In this document: one piece after another, positions 37,334-45,704 of the stretch | Numbering within the stretch: position 1 is the stretch's first letter | Layout: each line of letters starts with the position of its first letter | NCBI GenBank assembly: GCA_041689935.1 | Contig: JBDNFI010000001.1 | Location: forward strand, 1-64,000 | DNA from: CAXBDP01 sp041689935 | GTDB taxonomy: Bacteria; Bacteroidota; Bacteroidia; Cytophagales; Cyclobacteriaceae | Length of the DNA: 64,000 bases | Direction of reading: 5' to 3' | Program-made: the position numbers and the translations under genes | The notes under the pieces: model-generated | The model's database searches: none | Seen by the model: the letters and a program-made list of their open reading frames with translations, nothing else | What the model was told of the DNA's origin: nothing

Positions 37334-38461
37334 ATGAAAAATATATTTTTGTTAATTTCACTTATCTCAGCTATTCAATTAACCTCATGTTTAAATCAGA
37401 AATTAGAAACTGATAGAGAAGTAGTAAGACTCAGTCCTGTTGATAGTTTAGAAATTCAAATTGATCCCACTACTCCGACATTTCCTCGTTATATTGATTT
37501 TAATACCGATTCAAATTTGCTCCTAGTTGGAAATGAGTTTAATTCTTCAATACAATTCTATGATATTCAAAAAAAGCAACTTGTTAAAGTAATTGAATTT
37601 GATGAGGAAGGACCAAATGGGATAGGAAATATGGGAGCTATTACATATATAAATAATGATAGTATTCTTATTTTCGACAGACCAACCTACATTAAAATTT
37701 CAGACAATAGCGGGAAAGTAATTTTCTCAGGCTTACCTGAAACAAATTACAACTTATTATCTAGTAGTGCTACAAGATCATACATTCATTACGGCCATGT
37801 TTTTAGTTACAATAGAGGAGCATTTGCGCTTAACCCTAATAATTTTAAAGGAGAGGACAGTAATAGTATAGCTATATCCTTTAATCTATTAGATTCTACA
37901 ACAAATGACTGGTTAACATATCCCGAATCAATTATTAATAATCAATGGGATAGTCAACAATTTTGGTATTACTCAACTCAAAATAAAGAGGATAATCTTC
38001 TAACTTATGCTTGTGCTGGCTGTGACTCAATTAATACGTTCTATGATGAAAATTTAAGCTACAATACGATTTCTTTTGGATCGAACTTGTTACCAAAACC
38101 CGCTCCATATAAATATGGTAGACCTAGCCAATTGTCATCTGTTGAAGCAGCCGAGATGAAATCATGGTTTTTGACTAAAGGTTAAGCCTATGGGCCAATA
38201 CACTATGATAAATTCAGAAAACAATACTATCGATTTCTATATTTACCAAACCCAAACGCAACTTCAATATTAGAAAAGCCTGTGGCACTTTTGACCGCCA
38301 ATGAATCTTTTACTGAAATTAGAGAATTTACATTTGACGAAAAATATAATCAAATTCTCCACCCAGGGCCAGTAATAGTATCAGAAGAAGGACTTTATAT
38401 TTATTTGAATGACGAAATCGAAAATACATGGAAATGGTACCTATTTAAACCTTGGCAATAA
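37334..38461 (+). pseudogene. DUF4221-type beta-propeller lipoprotein, interrupted by in-frame TAA
   Basis: A 375-codon frame starts with a lipoprotein signal (lipobox LTSC) and shows propeller-like blades (LLVGNEFNSSIQFYDIQKK, GPNGIGNMGAITYINNDSILIF). A single TAA at 38183-38185 stops it after residue 283. The same frame then continues with perfectly family-like sequence (AYGPIHYDKFRKQYYRF, then LYIYLNDEIENTWKWYLFKPWQ) to the natural stop at 38459. This is a nonsense-mutated gene or, less likely, a sequencing error. The intact product would be an outer-membrane lipoprotein of unknown role. Confidence 0.85.
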
Positions 38462-38475
38462 GTTGGTGAAAAACT

Positions 38476-38645
38476 TCACCTTCTCTTATTTCCTTTTCTT
38501 GAACTTGAGCACTTTTTAAACTTCCTTTCCTTCTTCTCATGGAAGGCACCTTTGAATTCAGGATTTTCTCGGCGGTTTTGCTCGTCTATTTCGCGTAGCA
38601 TTTCCTGCTCTTCAGCCTTCGGTGTTTTTACGATCTCCACGTCTT
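38476..38645 (-). pseudogene. Diverged duplicate of the DEAD-box helicase 3' end
   Basis: On the minus strand this reads EIVKTPKAEEQEMLREIDEQ and onward, matching the C-terminus of the intact helicase that ends at 40635. It has many synonymous differences and a different tail (KFKKCSSSRKGNKRR against KFSKSKSSKSKRNPKRK). The stop (TCA on +) is at 38476-38478, and homology ends near 38640. It has the same orientation as the real helicase and lies 14 bp after the first propeller gene, just as the real helicase lies 11 bp after the second. Confidence 0.9.
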
Positions 38646-39111
38646 TTAAAATATATTTTAGTGCTTTTTGATTGAAAGCACTAATTCAATAAATTTCATA
38701 TTATTTATATTTTATTTATCATTATACATAAGTCAAATTAGTTTGATTAATCTAAATGCAATTAGGCATTTTCATACATCATTTCAATACATGTGACAGT
38801 CTTTAATGCAAAATGAAGTATTTATGATTTCTGTTGTTAATCAGCGATACTGGGTGTAAAGACTATAACCTGTGAAACATATTCCAATTTTTTCTCACAG
38901 ATGTTGATCTGATTTTATTTTTTTCTAAAGAAAAGGTAGGAGTAGAAGGTATGCACCTAATAGTCCGTATGATTTCGCAAACAGCTTAATAAACACTCTA
39001 TTTAAAAACAGTCAATATTTTTAATAATATCAAGACGAAAACAATGTCTAGAGCATGAAAAAAAATTTCAAATTTTCTTATGGAAAAATTGTATTGATTT
39101 TTTTTTGAATT
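38646..39111. other. AT-rich region before cassette 2, with possible lipoprotein relic
   Basis: The 466 bp contain no intact gene. Near 38814-38875 the + strand reads like a decayed lipoprotein start (MKYL, stop, FLLLISDTGCKDYN). At the right end, TTG at 39091 with a 19-bp spacer to TATGTTTG fits the promoter consensus, but it overlaps the annotated start of the next peptide, so its role is unclear. Confidence 0.4.
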
Positions 39112-39378
39112 ATGTTTGTAAGAAATAGAATTTTCTCAACTAAAACAAAACTGACTAGGAAAAGAAAAACCAGTTTTCTAATTACAGCATTTGCATTTTT
39201 TGCATTTTCGGTTTTTGCATTGAAGGCATTTTCAAGTGGGCCGGCATTTTGTTGTGGATGGGCACCAGAAGAAACTTGCGCGACATATAATCAAGAAGTT
39301 CAAAATCCAAGTGGCCATGGCGTTATGGTAATACCAGTTAATATCCCTGGAATTAAAAAACCTTGTACTGTTGAGTAA
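39112..39378 (+). CDS. Small secreted Cys-containing peptide, cassette 2
   Basis: The 88-residue protein has a long basic N-region (residues 1-20), a hydrophobic core FLITAFAFFAFSVFALKAF, and a mature part with Cys47, Cys48, Cys56 and Cys85 in a Gly/Pro-rich context (PAFCCGWAPEETC). It shares no obvious sequence with the cassette-1 peptide but has the same layout and position, directly before a propeller lipoprotein gene. The start is uncertain because a promoter-like TATGTTTG overlaps the ATG. Function unknown. Confidence 0.65.
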   Translation: MFVRNRIFSTKTKLTRKRKTSFLITAFAFFAFSVFALKAFSSGPAFCCGWAPEETCATYNQEVQNPSGHGVMVIPVNIPGIKKPCTVE

Positions 39379-39600
39379 TTTATATACCTAATAAAAAATA
39401 AAAGCGCATTAGTATTTACAGCTGCCCTTTTATTCATAGTTAATCTTTTTCAAGTTAATTTTTATTGATAATTTAGGTGCCAAAAAAATTAAATTTCGAG
39501 ATATATTTGAACGATTGATTAAATAATCTATAGTATTTATTGATATCCCACAATCATCAAACTTTATATAAAATAACAAATGACAAAATTATTTATTTAT

Positions 39601-40623
39601 ATGAAATTAATTACTTTTTCATATTTATTATTATTTTTATTAAGTTGCTCACAAAACAATGAAGAAACTTTCAAACTTGAGAACAAAGAAATAATAGAAT
39701 TAACCACCAATAAAATTGATTTCCCTGACTCAATTCTGGTAATGCCAATGCAGCTTTCATTAGTTGAAGACAGCCTAGTGATATTGAAAATTGGCAGTGT
39801 TAAAAATAATTTTGTTTTGTTTGATTTGCGTAACAAGCAACTATTTGAATTTGGTGTAATTGGTCAGGGTCCAAATGAAGTCTCAAATTGGGTTGTTTTC
39901 AATGATTTCAATGCGTCCAAAAGAGAAATGCAATTTGTTGATATGCAGCGAAGTAGTATTCTTAAAATCTCATCGGATTCTATCCTAACCAAATCAGCCA
40001 AACATTTTTCTATTGGCCAGCAGCTACGAGATGCCCCATTTAGATTAATGGAACTAGAAGACGGAACGCTGTTATCAACTGGGCCATTTACACAAAGGCT
40101 TAGAGTTACTAAAAATAATGGAGAAAGCTTTATTATTGATTATCCATTTAGAGATGAGTTATTTGAATTCAGCCATAATGTACTTTCTAGGGCTTATCAG
40201 GGTGAGGTAATTAAACACCCAATATTGAATAAGTACATTTTATATACTTTCACAAGCGCCAATTTGGATATTTTTGAATTTCCTTACAATCAAACAACAC
40301 ATATCAAAAGACACTATTGGAAGCCAGATTTTGAAGGCGAAGAAAATGGGGTAGTTAGAAGTAATGCAACCATGACAATTGAAAACAAGGGTGGGTTTTC
40401 CTTTGGCGCAGTCAATGCTAATTTCATCTATTTAATCTCCCCAATCTCTCCAGAAAAATACACAGACGTTATCATCTATGATTGGGAAGGCAATCAACAC
40501 GAAACGTTACGATTTGATACCAAAGTAAATGCTATAGCAGTAACCTCAGATGGTTCTAAAATCTTTGCCATAGAAGAAAGCAGCACATCTGATTTGATAT
40601 GGGCAGAAATTCTAAAAAATTAG
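39601..40623 (+). CDS. Six-bladed beta-propeller lipoprotein (BF3164/TolB-like)
   Basis: The product of about 340 residues has a short lipoprotein signal (MKLITFSYLLLFLLSC). The repetitive beta blades (NNFVLFDLRNKQLFEFGVIGQGPNEVSNWVVF, and ending with IAVTSDGSKIFAIEE) are typical of BF3164-like propellers. I chose the ATG at 39601, since 39580 adds only seven residues before the signal. Its stop lies 11 bp from the convergent helicase stop. Probable cell-surface location. Ligand unknown. Confidence 0.8.
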   Translation: MKLITFSYLLLFLLSCSQNNEETFKLENKEIIELTTNKIDFPDSILVMPMQLSLVEDSLVILKIGSVKNNFVLFDLRNKQLFEFGVIGQGPNEVSNWVVFNDFNASKREMQFVDMQRSSILKISSDSILTKSAKHFSIGQQLRDAPFRLMELEDGTLLSTGPFTQRLRVTKNNGESFIIDYPFRDELFEFSHNVLSRAYQGEVIKHPILNKYILYTFTSANLDIFEFPYNQTTHIKRHYWKPDFEGEENGVVRSNATMTIENKGGFSFGAVNANFIYLISPISPEKYTDVIIYDWEGNQHETLRFDTKVNAIAVTSDGSKIFAIEESSTSDLIWAEILKN

Positions 40624-40634
40624 AAAGGCAATTA

Positions 40635-41966
40635 TTACTTTCTTTTCGGATTTCGTTTTGATTTACTTGATTTAGATTTGCTAAACTTCCTTTCTTTCTT
40701 CTCATGGAAAGCTCCTTTAAATTCAGGATTTTCTCGGCGGTTTTGCTCGTCTATTTCGCGTAGCATTTCTTGCTCTTCAGCCTTAGGTGTTCTTACTATT
40801 TCTACGCCTTTTGGAATATGCGCTAGCGGCACTTTCTGCTTTATCAGCTTCTCTATTCTATCGAAATGGTATTCTTCGGCGGGCGTTACAAAAGTGATGG
40901 AAATACCCGATTTGAAAGCACGACCCGTGCGGCCAATTCTGTGAATATAATCTTCATAAATCAACGGCACATCAAAATTGATTACATGGCTAACGTCCAA
41001 AACGTCGATGCCACGCGCCATCACATCCGTAGCCACCAAAACCCGAATGCCTCCCGCTTTGAATGCCTCAATGTTATTCATACGGGTGTTTTGGCCTTTA
41101 TTGGCATGGATTACGCGCACATCTCCCAAATGCTTCCTTTCCAAATACTTGAAAACAGCATCTGCATGTCCACGTTTTTTTACAAAAACAATGGCTCTTT
41201 CGAAATCATCATTTCCTGTCAATAAATGAAGCAATAGATTAATCTTAGTTTTAAGGTTTGGCGTGAGATATTTCTCTTGGCTCACGGTAATGGCAGTGGT
41301 TTGGGTCAAGGCTACTTGCACTTTGAGAGGGAATTCAAGAAACTCCTCCGATAGCTTTTCTACCTTTTGTGGAATGGTTGCGGAGAAAAGTAAATTCTGT
41401 CTTTTGGTAGGGATCACTTCAAGAATTTGTCTAATCTGTGGCATAAAACCCATATCCATCATTTTATCAGCTTCGTCCAAGATGAGGGTTTTGATGCCCT
41501 TCACCACCATATCGCCACGGCTATAAATATCCAAAAAGCGACCTGGCGTAGCTACAATAATATCAACTCCTGCTTGTATATTTTCTATCTGGGTTTTTGG
41601 GCCAATCCCGCCATACAATTCCACTATCCTTAGTCCAGTATTCTTTGCGAATTTTCTGGCTTCATCGGCTACTTGAGAGATGAGTTCTCTTGTCGGGCCC
41701 AATATCAGCACTCTCGCATGCTCTCCTTGTGGATAGCGCAGCTTCATCAAAATAGGCAGGATAAATGCGGCAGTTTTGCCCGTACCTGTAGGAGCAATCC
41801 CAAAAATATCGTGGCCTGCCATTATTTGCGGAATGGCTTTCTCTTGAATTTCAGTGGGATGTTCCAATCCTGCATCGGCAATTGCATCGAGCAATTGCTT
41901 GTTCAGTTTGAAATCCGTGAATGAAACTTGGCTTTCCTTAACTTTGGGTGTGTCCACAAATAGCAT
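40635..41966 (-). CDS. DEAD-box ATP-dependent RNA helicase
   Basis: The product of about 443 residues has the full set of motifs: Q motif (PTEIQEKAIPQ), I (APTGTGKTAA), Ia (GPTRELI), II (LDEADKMMDMGF), III (FSATIPQ), V (ATDVMARGIDVLDVSHVINFD) and VI (YIHRIGRTGR). It ends in a Lys/Arg/Ser-rich tail. It unwinds structured RNA, for example in ribosome assembly. I use the ATG at 41966, because upstream residues are not family-like. Its 3' end marks the right edge of the accessory hotspot. Confidence 0.95.
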   Translation of the reverse strand: MLFVDTPKVKESQVSFTDFKLNKQLLDAIADAGLEHPTEIQEKAIPQIMAGHDIFGIAPTGTGKTAAFILPILMKLRYPQGEHARVLILGPTRELISQVADEARKFAKNTGLRIVELYGGIGPKTQIENIQAGVDIIVATPGRFLDIYSRGDMVVKGIKTLILDEADKMMDMGFMPQIRQILEVIPTKRQNLLFSATIPQKVEKLSEEFLEFPLKVQVALTQTTAITVSQEKYLTPNLKTKINLLLHLLTGNDDFERAIVFVKKRGHADAVFKYLERKHLGDVRVIHANKGQNTRMNNIEAFKAGGIRVLVATDVMARGIDVLDVSHVINFDVPLIYEDYIHRIGRTGRAFKSGISITFVTPAEEYHFDRIEKLIKQKVPLAHIPKGVEIVRTPKAEEQEMLREIDEQNRRENPEFKGAFHEKKERKFSKSKSSKSKRNPKRK

Positions 41967-41969
41967 ATT

Positions 41970-42209
41970 ATGTCGAAAATACTGATAAGCAACGCAAATA
42001 TAGTCAACGAAGGCAAGACCATTCAGGCAGATGTATTGATTGTAGGGCAAAGAATCGAAAAAATTGCATTGAGTATCTACGAATCAGGAGCTAAGATAAT
42101 AGATGCGGGCGGAAACTATTTGCTTTCTGGCCTTACAGCCGTACAAGTAAACTTTGGAGAACGTAGCCTTACTCACAAAGCCGATATCTATACCGAAAAG
42201 CTTGTTTGA
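41970..42209 (+). pseudogene. N-terminal relic of dihydroorotase
   Basis: The 79 codons match only the first fifth of dihydroorotase (IVNEGKTIQADVLI..., GGNYLLSGL, SLTHKADIYTE) before an early stop. The metal-binding DxHxH/R segment, normally close to DDQVHFREPG, reads TAVQVNFGER and so lacks the His ligands. It is divergent from the helicase, 3 bp from its start. This is an inactive fragment, so pyrimidine synthesis must use another gene. Confidence 0.8.
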
Positions 42210-42237
42210 TCGCTCAGTAAAATTAACGCTTAAAGTT

Positions 42238-42268
42238 TTGGCAAAATAGATGCAAACGTCTACTTTTG
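42238..42268 (+). promoter_or_regulatory. Promoter of tRNA-His
   Basis: TTG at 42238-42240, a 20-bp spacer and TACTTTTG at 42261-42268 match the Bacteroidota promoter exactly, 13 bp before the tRNA. Confidence 0.75.
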
Positions 42269-42281
42269 TACTCCCAAAAAT

Positions 42282-42356
42282 GGTGATTGTAGCTCAGTCG
42301 GTTAGAGCGCTAGTTTGTGGCACTAGAGGCCGCGGGTTCGAATCCCGTCTTTCACC
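42282..42356 (+). tRNA. tRNA-His (GTG)
   Basis: A 75-nt cloverleaf including the extra G(-1) opposite C73 expected for tRNA-His. The anticodon stem is CTAGT/ACTAG with loop TTGTGGC, giving anticodon GTG. The T arm is CGGG-TTCGAAT-CCCG. In the acceptor stem GTGATTG faces CTTTCAC, so pairs 5:68 and 6:67 are T-T mismatches, which is unusual. The strong promoter and terminator favour an expressed gene. Confidence 0.9.
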
Positions 42357-42361
42357 CATTT

Positions 42362-42398
42362 TAGAAACCCTTTTCAATATTGAGAAGGGTTTCTTTAT
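42362..42398 (+). terminator. Terminator after tRNA-His
   Basis: GAAACCCTTTTCAATA pairs with TATTGAGAAGGGTTTC, followed by T-rich sequence. Confidence 0.85.
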
Positions 42399-42428
42399 TT
42401 TATGACCTATCCATTGCTGAAATAGCAT

Positions 42429-42460
42429 AAAAAAACGAAGACTGATGAGCCTTCGTTTTC
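42429..42460 (-). terminator. Terminator of ndk
   Basis: AAAACGAAG and CTTCGTTTT form a stem around ACTGATGAGC, with an A run on the left giving a U run for the leftward ndk transcript. Confidence 0.8.
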
Positions 42461-42483
42461 AATATTATACTACATGCGATGGA

Positions 42484-42903
42484 CTAGAATCTCTCTAAAG
42501 CTGAGAAAAAGAAGTTTCCTTCAATTTGAGCATTTTCGTCCGAGTCAGAACCGTGAACGGCATTGGCTTCGATAGAAGTAGCAAATAAATTACGGATTGT
42601 GCCTTTATCAGCCTTAGCAGGATCGGTAGCACCAATTAAGATGCGGAAGTCTGCCACGGCATTATCTTTTTCCAAAATCATGGCTACAATAGGGCCAGAT
42701 GACATATAAGCGCACAAATCAGCGTAGAAAGGTCTTTCACTGTGCACACCGTAAAACGCTCCAGCAACTTCACCCGTCATACGAGTTCTTTTCATGGCTA
42801 CAATCTTGAAGCCCTCTTCTTCCATCATTTTGACAATTGCGCCGGTATTATTTGCTCCTGTGGCATCCGGCTTTAGCATCGTAAAAGTCTTATTTCCTGA
42901 CAT
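42484..42903 (-). CDS. ndk: Nucleoside diphosphate kinase
   Basis: The 139-residue enzyme transfers the terminal phosphate between nucleoside triphosphates and diphosphates. The phosphorylated His lies in NAVHGSDSDENA. Other signatures are TFTMLKPDA and YGVHSERPFYADL. The ATG at 42903 gives MSGNKTF and the usual length. It is divergent from the NrnA gene. The same arrangement (ndk, DHH phosphatase, FKBP lipoprotein) is known near gldI in related bacteria. Confidence 0.96.
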   Translation of the reverse strand: MSGNKTFTMLKPDATGANNTGAIVKMMEEEGFKIVAMKRTRMTGEVAGAFYGVHSERPFYADLCAYMSSGPIVAMILEKDNAVADFRILIGATDPAKADKGTIRNLFATSIEANAVHGSDSDENAQIEGNFFFSALERF

Positions 42904-43084
42904 TTTCAATATATTTTGTTAATTCGGATGCAAAATTAAAACATTAAATCTTATCGCCCTAAGTATTTCAATATTTGCTCAATTTATTGCCGGTGAAATG
43001 CCATTTTTTTGATTGTCAAATTTTCTTCTCAATTTTGCATCTTGTCTAACAACAAGGGCGGTTAATTCCGGTTTGAATTTAAGC

Positions 43085-44098
43085 ATGCAAAAACTACAGG
43101 GTTTAACAGAATTCCTTCAGAGACCACGAAAAGTGGTGATTACAACACACCATAAGCCGGATGCGGATGCATTGGGTTCTTCGTTGGGATTGGCTGGGTA
43201 TTTAAAGAAGAAAAATCACCAAGTCAGCGTCATCACTCCAACAGATTATCCAAACTTTTTGAATTGGATGTCTGGAAATGATGATGTCATCAATTTTGAG
43301 GATGGAAACCAAGAGCTTACAGCTAAACTTATAGCAGAAGCAGAATTGATTGTTTGCTTGGACTTCCCAGTCCTCAAGCGCATTAATGACATGAGCGAGT
43401 TGGTGAGAGAAGCGGGAGGTAAAAAACTCCATATCGACCATCATCCTGAGCCAGAAGATTTTGCAGATTTTGTATCACATGACACTAGCGCTGCCTCTAC
43501 CGCAGAATTAATTTTCGACCTAATCCATCACTTTGGCGATTCGGCACTTATTGATACTGAAATCGGTGAATGCATTTATGCAGGCATCATGACGGATACA
43601 GGATCGTTTAAGCATCCTAACACGACCAAAAAGGTACACTTGATTACTGCGGAGCTCATTGATATGGGTGTAGATGTAGCCAAGGTTTCCAAATTGATTT
43701 ATGATAACAATTCAGTGGAGCGCCTTCAATTTTTGGGCTATGCTCTTTCGCAAAAACTTATCGTTCTGCCGAAATACCGGACTGCCTATTTTGTAATTAG
43801 CCAAGAAGATCTCAAGAAATTCTCCTCTAAAACAGGAGATACAGAAGGAATTGTAAATTATGCACTATCCATCAATGGGATAGTTTTTGCAGCTGTAATA
43901 ATTGACAGAGGAGTTGCCATCAAAATGTCCTTTCGATCTGTTGGCGATTTTTCTGTAAATGATTTTGCACGAACGTATTTCGAAGGTGGTGGTCACAAAA
44001 ATGCAGCGGGAGGTCAATCCACCCTTAGCCTTGATGAGACCGTAGCCAAATTTAAAACTGCCCTAAACGAAGTCAAACAACAACTTATAAACCATTAA
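43085..44098 (+). CDS. DHH-family oligoribonuclease/pAp phosphatase (NrnA type)
   Basis: The 337-residue protein has DHH-domain metal motifs THHKPDADALGSSLG (I), LDFP near 105 (II), LHIDHHPEPEDF (III) and MTDTGSF (IV), and a DHHA1 C-terminus with GGGHKNAAGG. NrnA degrades nano-RNA and hydrolyses 3'-phosphoadenosine 5'-phosphate. The ATG at 43085 gives the family length. The FKBP lipoprotein gene follows by 11 bp, so they probably share an operon. Confidence 0.92.
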   Translation: MQKLQGLTEFLQRPRKVVITTHHKPDADALGSSLGLAGYLKKKNHQVSVITPTDYPNFLNWMSGNDDVINFEDGNQELTAKLIAEAELIVCLDFPVLKRINDMSELVREAGGKKLHIDHHPEPEDFADFVSHDTSAASTAELIFDLIHHFGDSALIDTEIGECIYAGIMTDTGSFKHPNTTKKVHLITAELIDMGVDVAKVSKLIYDNNSVERLQFLGYALSQKLIVLPKYRTAYFVISQEDLKKFSSKTGDTEGIVNYALSINGIVFAAVIIDRGVAIKMSFRSVGDFSVNDFARTYFEGGGHKNAAGGQSTLSLDETVAKFKTALNEVKQQLINH

Positions 44099-44109
44099 AC
44101 ACACTAATA

Positions 44110-45045
44110 ATGATGTCAAAATCAGCCTGCTGGATCGCAATCACATTTGCATTTACAGCTTTTATAACAGCATGTGACTCACAAACTGAGCAAACTACTG
44201 AATCGGGAATTTCTTACACTTTTATCAATAAAGGTGCTGGAGCTGAAGTTCAGAATGGCGAGTTCTTAGTTATGAATCTTGAACTTAGAAATGCCAACGA
44301 TTCTGTGCTTTTCAGTTCAGCAGACAATGGCTTCCCGCAAATTTTCCCTGTTAATGATTCTCTTCCAGCAAATAATAAAGTGGAAGAGGCTTTCCTGCTT
44401 TCTAGAAGAGCAGGCGACAGCCTTCATATCAAACTATCTGCGGCAGATGCTTACGGACAAAACTTGCCTCCAGGAGTTATGGCAGAGGACCCATTGACGA
44501 TGATGACAGGCGTAATCAGCGTGGAGGATGAGGCTGGAATTGAAGTTTTGCAGCAGGAGTTTATGGCAAAGCGTCAAATAGAAGAAGATATAATAACATC
44601 AGCACAAAAAGAAGCTGACATTGCAATCATAGACCAATATTTGTCGGACAACGGAATAGTTGCGCAAGTTGCGGAGAATGGTTTGAGATATGTAATTACA
44701 GAACAAGGAACAGGGCCTATGCCAGAAGCAGGTGATAAAGTGAAAGTTCATTATGTTGGTAAACTACTAGACGGAACCGTTTTCGACACAAGCGTTGAAA
44801 GTGCAGCGAGAGAAGCGGGTAAATTCCAAGAAGAAAGGACTTACGAGCCCCTAGAATTCACGGTGGGTGAAGGCATGGTTATCCGTGGTTGGGATGAAGG
44901 CCTTTTATTATTCCCTAAAGGATCTAAAGGAACGATTTACATTCCTTCTCCATTGGCATACGGTCCACAGGCTCGTAGTGCAGAAATTACAGAAAACTCA
45001 ATCTTGGCTTTTGACGTTGAAATGGTCGATATCATTAAAGAATAA
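44110..45045 (+). CDS. FKBP-type peptidyl-prolyl isomerase lipoprotein, two-domain
   Basis: The 311-residue lipoprotein has lipobox ITAC. The C-terminal 110 residues are a standard FKBP domain (VKVHYVGKLLDGTVFDTS, EFTVGEGMVIRGWDEGL, then IYIPSPLAYG). The N-terminal 120 residues look like a second, degenerate FKBP-like fold (FLVMNLELRNANDSVLFSS, then GDSLHIKLSAADAYGQ), joined by a Glu/Gln-rich helix. It probably assists folding of exported proteins. It lies between NrnA and a second FKBP lipoprotein, the gldI-like context. Confidence 0.88.
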   Translation: MMSKSACWIAITFAFTAFITACDSQTEQTTESGISYTFINKGAGAEVQNGEFLVMNLELRNANDSVLFSSADNGFPQIFPVNDSLPANNKVEEAFLLSRRAGDSLHIKLSAADAYGQNLPPGVMAEDPLTMMTGVISVEDEAGIEVLQQEFMAKRQIEEDIITSAQKEADIAIIDQYLSDNGIVAQVAENGLRYVITEQGTGPMPEAGDKVKVHYVGKLLDGTVFDTSVESAAREAGKFQEERTYEPLEFTVGEGMVIRGWDEGLLLFPKGSKGTIYIPSPLAYGPQARSAEITENSILAFDVEMVDIIKE

Positions 45046-45050
45046 TTTCA

Positions 45051-45578
45051 ATGAATAAAATTTTTGCTCTTACAGCCATTTTCGCAATGGTTCTTCTTCA
45101 GTCTTCTTGCTTTAGGGAAAATGATTTATATGACCCTCAAAAACAAAAGGAGGCGGACACAATAATTTTGCAAGAATATTTTGCAGCCAATAATATTACG
45201 GCCCAATACCACAACAAGGGATTATTTTATGTGATACACGAATCTGGTGCTGGCGGTATTCCAACCGCTGGAAACATCCTTCGAGTGAATTACACTGGCA
45301 AATTACTTGATGGTCGCGTTTTCGACACAAGTTATGAAAATATAGCGAGGGATGCTGGAATCTTCAACCCAAACAGAACGTATGAGCCTTTCGCATTTAG
45401 GTATCAGACAGGTGCCGTTATCGAAGGTTGGGATATTGGCTTTCAATATTTGAAAGAAAATGGAAGAGCAACATTTTATATAACTTCACCATTGGCGTAT
45501 AAATCCCAACCAAGTGGAATTATTCCAGCTAATGGAATATTAGTTTTCGATGTCCACCTAATTTCAGTTAGGCCTTAA
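45051..45578 (+). CDS. FKBP-type peptidyl-prolyl isomerase lipoprotein (GldI-like)
   Basis: The 175-residue lipoprotein has lipobox QSSC and a single FKBP domain (LRVNYTGKLLDGRVFDTSYEN, EPFAFRYQTGAVIEGWDIGFQYL, ITSPLAYKS). It follows the two-domain FKBP gene by 5 bp and shares its family. It resembles GldI, a gliding-motility isomerase lipoprotein of Bacteroidota. That role is inferred from family and neighbourhood, not proven. Confidence 0.88.
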   Translation: MNKIFALTAIFAMVLLQSSCFRENDLYDPQKQKEADTIILQEYFAANNITAQYHNKGLFYVIHESGAGGIPTAGNILRVNYTGKLLDGRVFDTSYENIARDAGIFNPNRTYEPFAFRYQTGAVIEGWDIGFQYLKENGRATFYITSPLAYKSQPSGIIPANGILVFDVHLISVRP

Positions 45579-45584
45579 TGATCT

Positions 45585-45618
45585 CTAAAAGGTGCCCAAA
45601 TCGGGTACCTTTTTCTTT
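45585..45618 (+). terminator. Terminator after the FKBP operon
   Basis: AAAAGGTGCCC pairs with GGGTACCTTTT (one G-T) around AAATC, followed by T-rich sequence. One octamer copy (45622) lies directly after it, outside any gene. Confidence 0.75.
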
Positions 45619-45704
45619 TTACCTCCCGCCCAAATATCGTTTCAAACGGGAATTGACCTATTGGTTGCATAGAAAACTAATTGATCCAATCCTCAATCAG
45701 TAAT

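Noticed and set aside
37334..38185. Intact 283-residue lipoprotein
   Set aside because: The frame clearly continues past the TAA with family-like sequence to 38461, so the shorter product is a truncated form.
39091..39116. Perfect TTG-N19-TATGTTTG as promoter of the cassette-2 peptide
   Set aside because: It overlaps the only plausible start codon, so transcription would begin after it. Probably a chance match in AT-rich DNA, and kept only as a note.
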